Assembly (NCBI RefSeq): GCF_000421265.1
Contig: NZ_ATWN01000001.1
Span: 682,001-746,000, forward strand
Source: Thalassospira lucentensis MCCC 1A00383 = DSM 14000
Lineage (GTDB): Bacteria; Pseudomonadota; Alphaproteobacteria; Rhodospirillales; Thalassospiraceae
Length of the DNA: 64,000 bases
Direction: 5' to 3'
Shown: positions 61,537 through 64,000 of the stretch, in pieces
Layout of the letters: each line of letters starts with the position of its first letter
Numbering within the stretch: the first letter of the stretch is position 1
The notes under the pieces: model-generated
What the model was told of the DNA's origin: nothing
The model's input: only the letters and a program-made list of their open reading frames with translations
Databases searched by the model: none
Translations under genes and position numbers: made by a program

Positions 61537-62238
61537 ATGCATATCGTTGACGGGGCACTGGCTCCTGAAGTTTTGATTGGCGGGGGTGTTCTTGCCGTTG
61601 CGGGCCTCGGTCTTGGCCTGCGAAAACTGCCGATTGATAAAATTCCGGCAACCGGCGTGCTGTCGGCAACCTTCTTTGTCGCATCCCTTATTCATGTGCC
61701 GGTTGGTCCAAGCAGTGTGCATTTGATCATGAGCGGTCTGGCCGGGCTTGTGCTGGGCTGGACCGCGTTCCCCGCCTTGTTTGTTGGCTTGTTGTTGCAG
61801 GCGGTCTTCTTTGGCTTTGGCGGCTTGACAGTTCTCGGCGTCAATACCGTCAATATTGCACTGCCTGCGGTGCTGATCGGGTTGACGTTTCGTGGTTTGG
61901 TAACACGAAGTTCACCGACAATCGCCGCCATTTGGGGCGGGATTGCCGGGGCGTCTTCGATCGCGGTAACGACCGTCTTTGTGGCGATCTCATTGGGGCT
62001 TAGTGGCGAGGGTTTCGTACCCGCCGCGAAGCTTGTGTTCTTTGCCCATATCCCGATCATGATCATCGAAGGCCTGATTTCAGCCGCTGCCATTTACCTG
62101 ATTTGCAAGGTAAAGCCGGAACTGATGCGGGCTTCTGACTCTGCTTATGACCGGGTCTATGATGATGCGCCGTACCCAATCACCACTGGACAAACCGCAC
62201 AAGTGACACCGGCGACGAGCGAGGCCAATAATGGCTAA
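61537..62238 (+). CDS. cbiM: Cobalt ECF transporter S component CbiM
   Basis: A 233-residue membrane protein with about six to seven hydrophobic segments. It begins MHIVDGALAPEVL, where the N-terminal Met-His forms part of the metal-binding site of CbiM. Further family blocks are VPVGPSSVHLIMSGLAGLVL and NTVNIALPAVLIGL. It gives substrate specificity for Co2+ (or Ni2+). The riboswitch favours cobalt. It overlaps the next gene by eight bases. Confidence 0.92.
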   Translation: MHIVDGALAPEVLIGGGVLAVAGLGLGLRKLPIDKIPATGVLSATFFVASLIHVPVGPSSVHLIMSGLAGLVLGWTAFPALFVGLLLQAVFFGFGGLTVLGVNTVNIALPAVLIGLTFRGLVTRSSPTIAAIWGGIAGASSIAVTTVFVAISLGLSGEGFVPAAKLVFFAHIPIMIIEGLISAAAIYLICKVKPELMRASDSAYDRVYDDAPYPITTGQTAQVTPATSEANNG

Positions 62239-62845
62239 ATCTCTGTCAGTTCTGGCCGTTACGGTGCTCCTTTTGGCTGCCGCAACCGGACAGGCACAGG
62301 CCCATAAGGTGATCGCGTCTGTTTTTGCCAGTGGCACCGATATCGAAGGTGAAATCGGCTTTTCCAATGGCGACATGGCCGCCGACACAGTGGTTGAGGT
62401 GTTCGACGAACAGGGCAATAAACTTGGTCAGACCAAAACCGACAGTGACGGCTTTTTCACCTATACGCCGACAAGCCAGGTAAACCATGTCTTTCGCGCC
62501 GATCTTGGTGCGGGCCATATTGCCAAGACTGTCTTTGATATTTCCGAAATGTCATCGGTTCTAACGGGCGATCAGCTTGCGCAAAACACAGGTGAACCGG
62601 CCAAAGGGACCGGCGATGGCCCCAATACGGTTCCCGGAGATGTTGCAATCACCCAGCAACAGGAAATCTTGATTGCCGCCATCGTGCGCGATGAATTGCG
62701 CCCGCTACGCCGCGAAATCACCGCCTATAAGGAAAAGAATGACTTTCAATCGATTCTTGGCGGGATTGGCTATATATTCGGGTTCTTCGGAATTGCCTAT
62801 TACATCGCAGCACGCCGTCTGAGAGCCAAAGATAAACAAGCATGA
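62231..62845 (+). CDS. NikL-like accessory membrane protein (CbiN replacement)
   Basis: A 204-residue protein with a signal peptide (ending QAQAHKV), a carboxypeptidase-regulatory-like beta domain (IEGEIGFSNGDMAADTVVEV, then LGQTKTDSDGFFTYTP), a coiled region (LRPLRREITAYKEKNDFQSI) and a C-terminal membrane helix (GGIGYIFGFFGIAYYIAARR). This is the NikL-type architecture. No separate CbiN gene is present, so this protein and the DUF4198 protein probably serve that role. It overlaps cbiM and cbiQ (ATGA). Confidence 0.8.
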   Translation: MAKSLSVLAVTVLLLAAATGQAQAHKVIASVFASGTDIEGEIGFSNGDMAADTVVEVFDEQGNKLGQTKTDSDGFFTYTPTSQVNHVFRADLGAGHIAKTVFDISEMSSVLTGDQLAQNTGEPAKGTGDGPNTVPGDVAITQQQEILIAAIVRDELRPLRREITAYKEKNDFQSILGGIGYIFGFFGIAYYIAARRLRAKDKQA

Positions 62846-63639
62846 GCCATCTTTTCGGGCATGACCAGCCATTGGGCGTACAGGCAAGCGGCGGCACTGC
62901 GCCGTCGTTTGTCGGATCATTTGATCCGCGTGTGCGCGTGGTGGCGGCAGGCCTGTTTGCTGTGATGGTGGTGGCCTTACATCAGGTTGAATTTGCCTTT
63001 GGCGCATTTCTGCTGGCCCTCGGGACTGTGTTTCTGACTGATCTTCCCCTGCGCCTGACCTTAAAACGCATGGCGGCGATGGATGGCTTTATCATTGTGA
63101 TGCTGGTGATGTTGCCCTTTACAACACCCGGCACACCGATGTTTTCGCTGTTGGGGGCGGATGCCAGCAAAGAAGGCCTGATGCATGCGGTTTTGATCGG
63201 TGTGCGGGCCAATGCGGTTGTCCTGATGATGCTAAGCCTGCTGTCTGGCCTGTCGCCAGTAGCATTGGGGCATACTCTGTATCGCTTGAAATGCCCGGCG
63301 GCACTGGTGCATCTGATGATGTTCACGGTGCGTTATATTTCTGTGCTGCATGACGAATATCACCGTTTGCGCATGGCGATGAAGCTGCGCGGGTTTCGGG
63401 CGCGCAACACATTCCATACCTATCGCTCGATTGGCTATCTTTTCGGCATGTTGCTTGTCCGCTCCCTTGAACGGGCTGAACGCGTGCTTGAAGCCATGAA
63501 ATGCCGTGGCTTTAGTGGCCATTTCCCGATGATTGATCATTTGGAATTCAAGGTCCGTGACGGCATGCTGGCCGTTGGTTTTGGCGTCATAATTGGCGCA
63601 CTTGTCCTGTTGGATCGAATTTATGTCTTCGCTTATTGA
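62842..63639 (+). CDS. cbiQ: Cobalt ECF transporter T component CbiQ
   Basis: A 265-residue energy-coupling transmembrane protein. Conserved features are FDPRVRVVAAGLFAVMVVAL near the start and the coupling motifs RLRMAMKLRGFRAR and ERVLEAMKCRGFSG, which bind the ATPase. It links CbiM to the ATPase CbiO. Its start overlaps the preceding stop and its end overlaps cbiO by 17 bases. Confidence 0.92.
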   Translation: MSHLFGHDQPLGVQASGGTAPSFVGSFDPRVRVVAAGLFAVMVVALHQVEFAFGAFLLALGTVFLTDLPLRLTLKRMAAMDGFIIVMLVMLPFTTPGTPMFSLLGADASKEGLMHAVLIGVRANAVVLMMLSLLSGLSPVALGHTLYRLKCPAALVHLMMFTVRYISVLHDEYHRLRMAMKLRGFRARNTFHTYRSIGYLFGMLLVRSLERAERVLEAMKCRGFSGHFPMIDHLEFKVRDGMLAVGFGVIIGALVLLDRIYVFAY

Positions 63640-64000
63640 ACTCAACGATATTTCGTATGGCTATCGGTCCGGGCAAAAGGTGCTTGATCGTGTCAGTCTG
63701 ACCCTTGATGCCGGGGAACGGCTTTTTATCACCGGTCCGAACGGGGCAGGGAAAAGCACGCTTTTGCGTATTCTGGTTGGCCTGATTAAACCGCATCATG
63801 GTCGGATATCGGCATTTGGTCAGCCGCGTGTTCAGGAAGCCGATTTTCATGATTTGCGCTGCCGGGTTGGGTTCATCGTGCAGGACCCCGATGATCAGCT
63901 ATTCTGTCCAACTGTGGTCGAAGACATCGCCTTTGGTCCGCTCAACCTTGGCGCCAGCCGCGATGAGGCATTGGCGATTGTTGATGAGGTTCTCGATCAA
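63623..64000 (+). CDS. cbiO: Cobalt ECF transporter ATP-binding protein, 5' part
   Basis: An open frame from the ATG at 63623 to the window end (126 codons) reads IELNDISYGYRSGQKVLDRV with Walker A GPNGAGKSTLLRILVGL and Q-loop VGFIVQDPDDQLFCPTVVED, as in CbiO/EcfA. It overlaps the end of cbiQ by 17 bases. The signature motif, Walker B and C-terminus lie beyond the window. It powers the CbiM/CbiQ complex. Confidence 0.93.
   Translation, partial: MSSLIELNDISYGYRSGQKVLDRVSLTLDAGERLFITGPNGAGKSTLLRILVGLIKPHHGRISAFGQPRVQEADFHDLRCRVGFIVQDPDDQLFCPTVVEDIAFGPLNLGASRDEALAIVDEVLDQ

Noticed and set aside
1-64000. CRISPR arrays, insertion sequences, prophage or integrase genes
   Set aside because: No regularly spaced repeats, transposase, integrase or phage structural genes were seen.

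Overview
This 64 kb window looks like a chromosomal segment of a free-living, probably marine alphaproteobacterium, most likely Rhodospirillales and Thalassospira-like. The taxonomic call is inference. It rests on the gene families present (AapJQMP amino-acid uptake, DUF1491, DUF924, YbiB-like and DUF599 proteins), a mid-50s % GC feel and the codon use. I see no insertion sequence, prophage, plasmid origin, rRNA or CRISPR array. The density is that of ordinary core chromosome: about 65 protein genes, one tRNA, one riboswitch, and many convergent gene pairs separated by strong inverted-repeat terminators.

Layout. 1-7.4 kb: the end of gatB, then small regulator/transporter modules (an AraC regulator with an FMN reductase and a divergent Fsr-type MFS pump; a DJ-1 protein opposite a LysR regulator; tdk; an ArgO/LysE exporter opposite ArgP). 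7.5-11.1 kb: the pqiABC envelope lipid-transport operon. 11.4-17.3 kb: a 562-residue protein of unknown function, a GlxA-type regulator, an MFS transporter, tRNA-Ser(GCU), a CigR-like secreted protein and a solo Lrp ligand-binding domain. 17.3-29.1 kb: a nucleoside-scavenging island (sugar/pseudouridine-type kinase and 5'-nucleotidase on the minus strand; BMP binding protein, NupABC-type importer, second BMP binding protein, cytidine deaminase, purine nucleoside phosphorylase and thymidine phosphorylase on the plus strand). 29.2-32.8 kb: GMC oxidoreductase, DeoR/GlpR regulator and an odd MlaF-like ATPase. 32.9-37.2 kb: aapJQMP. 37.7-46.8 kb: acetoacetyl-CoA synthetase, MoaB, TauE/SafE, a frameshifted chemoreceptor, an IclR regulator, a PAS-GGDEF diguanylate cyclase and MsrA. 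47-60 kb: mostly housekeeping and DUF genes, with thrS. 60.3-64 kb: a cobalamin riboswitch heading a cobalt ECF transporter operon (DUF4198 protein, CbiM, NikL-like protein, CbiQ, CbiO), cut by the window edge.

How the genes work together. The nucleoside island is the clearest physiological unit: a periplasmic 5'-nucleotidase can strip phosphate from external nucleotides, the two BMP proteins and the ABC importer can take up nucleosides, and the deaminase and phosphorylases can break them down to bases and (deoxy)ribose-1-phosphate. The cobalt operon is expected to be switched off when adenosylcobalamin is plentiful. AapJQMP would import a broad range of L-amino acids, with an intercistronic hairpin that probably favours binding-protein expression.

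I found no obvious new multi-gene defence or mobile system. The observations most worth following are smaller: an ABC ATPase in which both the Walker B glutamate and the H-loop histidine are asparagine; a 13-bp perfect inverted repeat with an inner stem just before the diguanylate cyclase start; a 50-bp near-palindrome before yaaA; a PdhR/LldR-type operator before acetoacetyl-CoA synthetase; a chemoreceptor with its sensor domain at the C-terminus, broken by a single base; and an N-terminal domain that may be shared by two otherwise unrelated unknown proteins.
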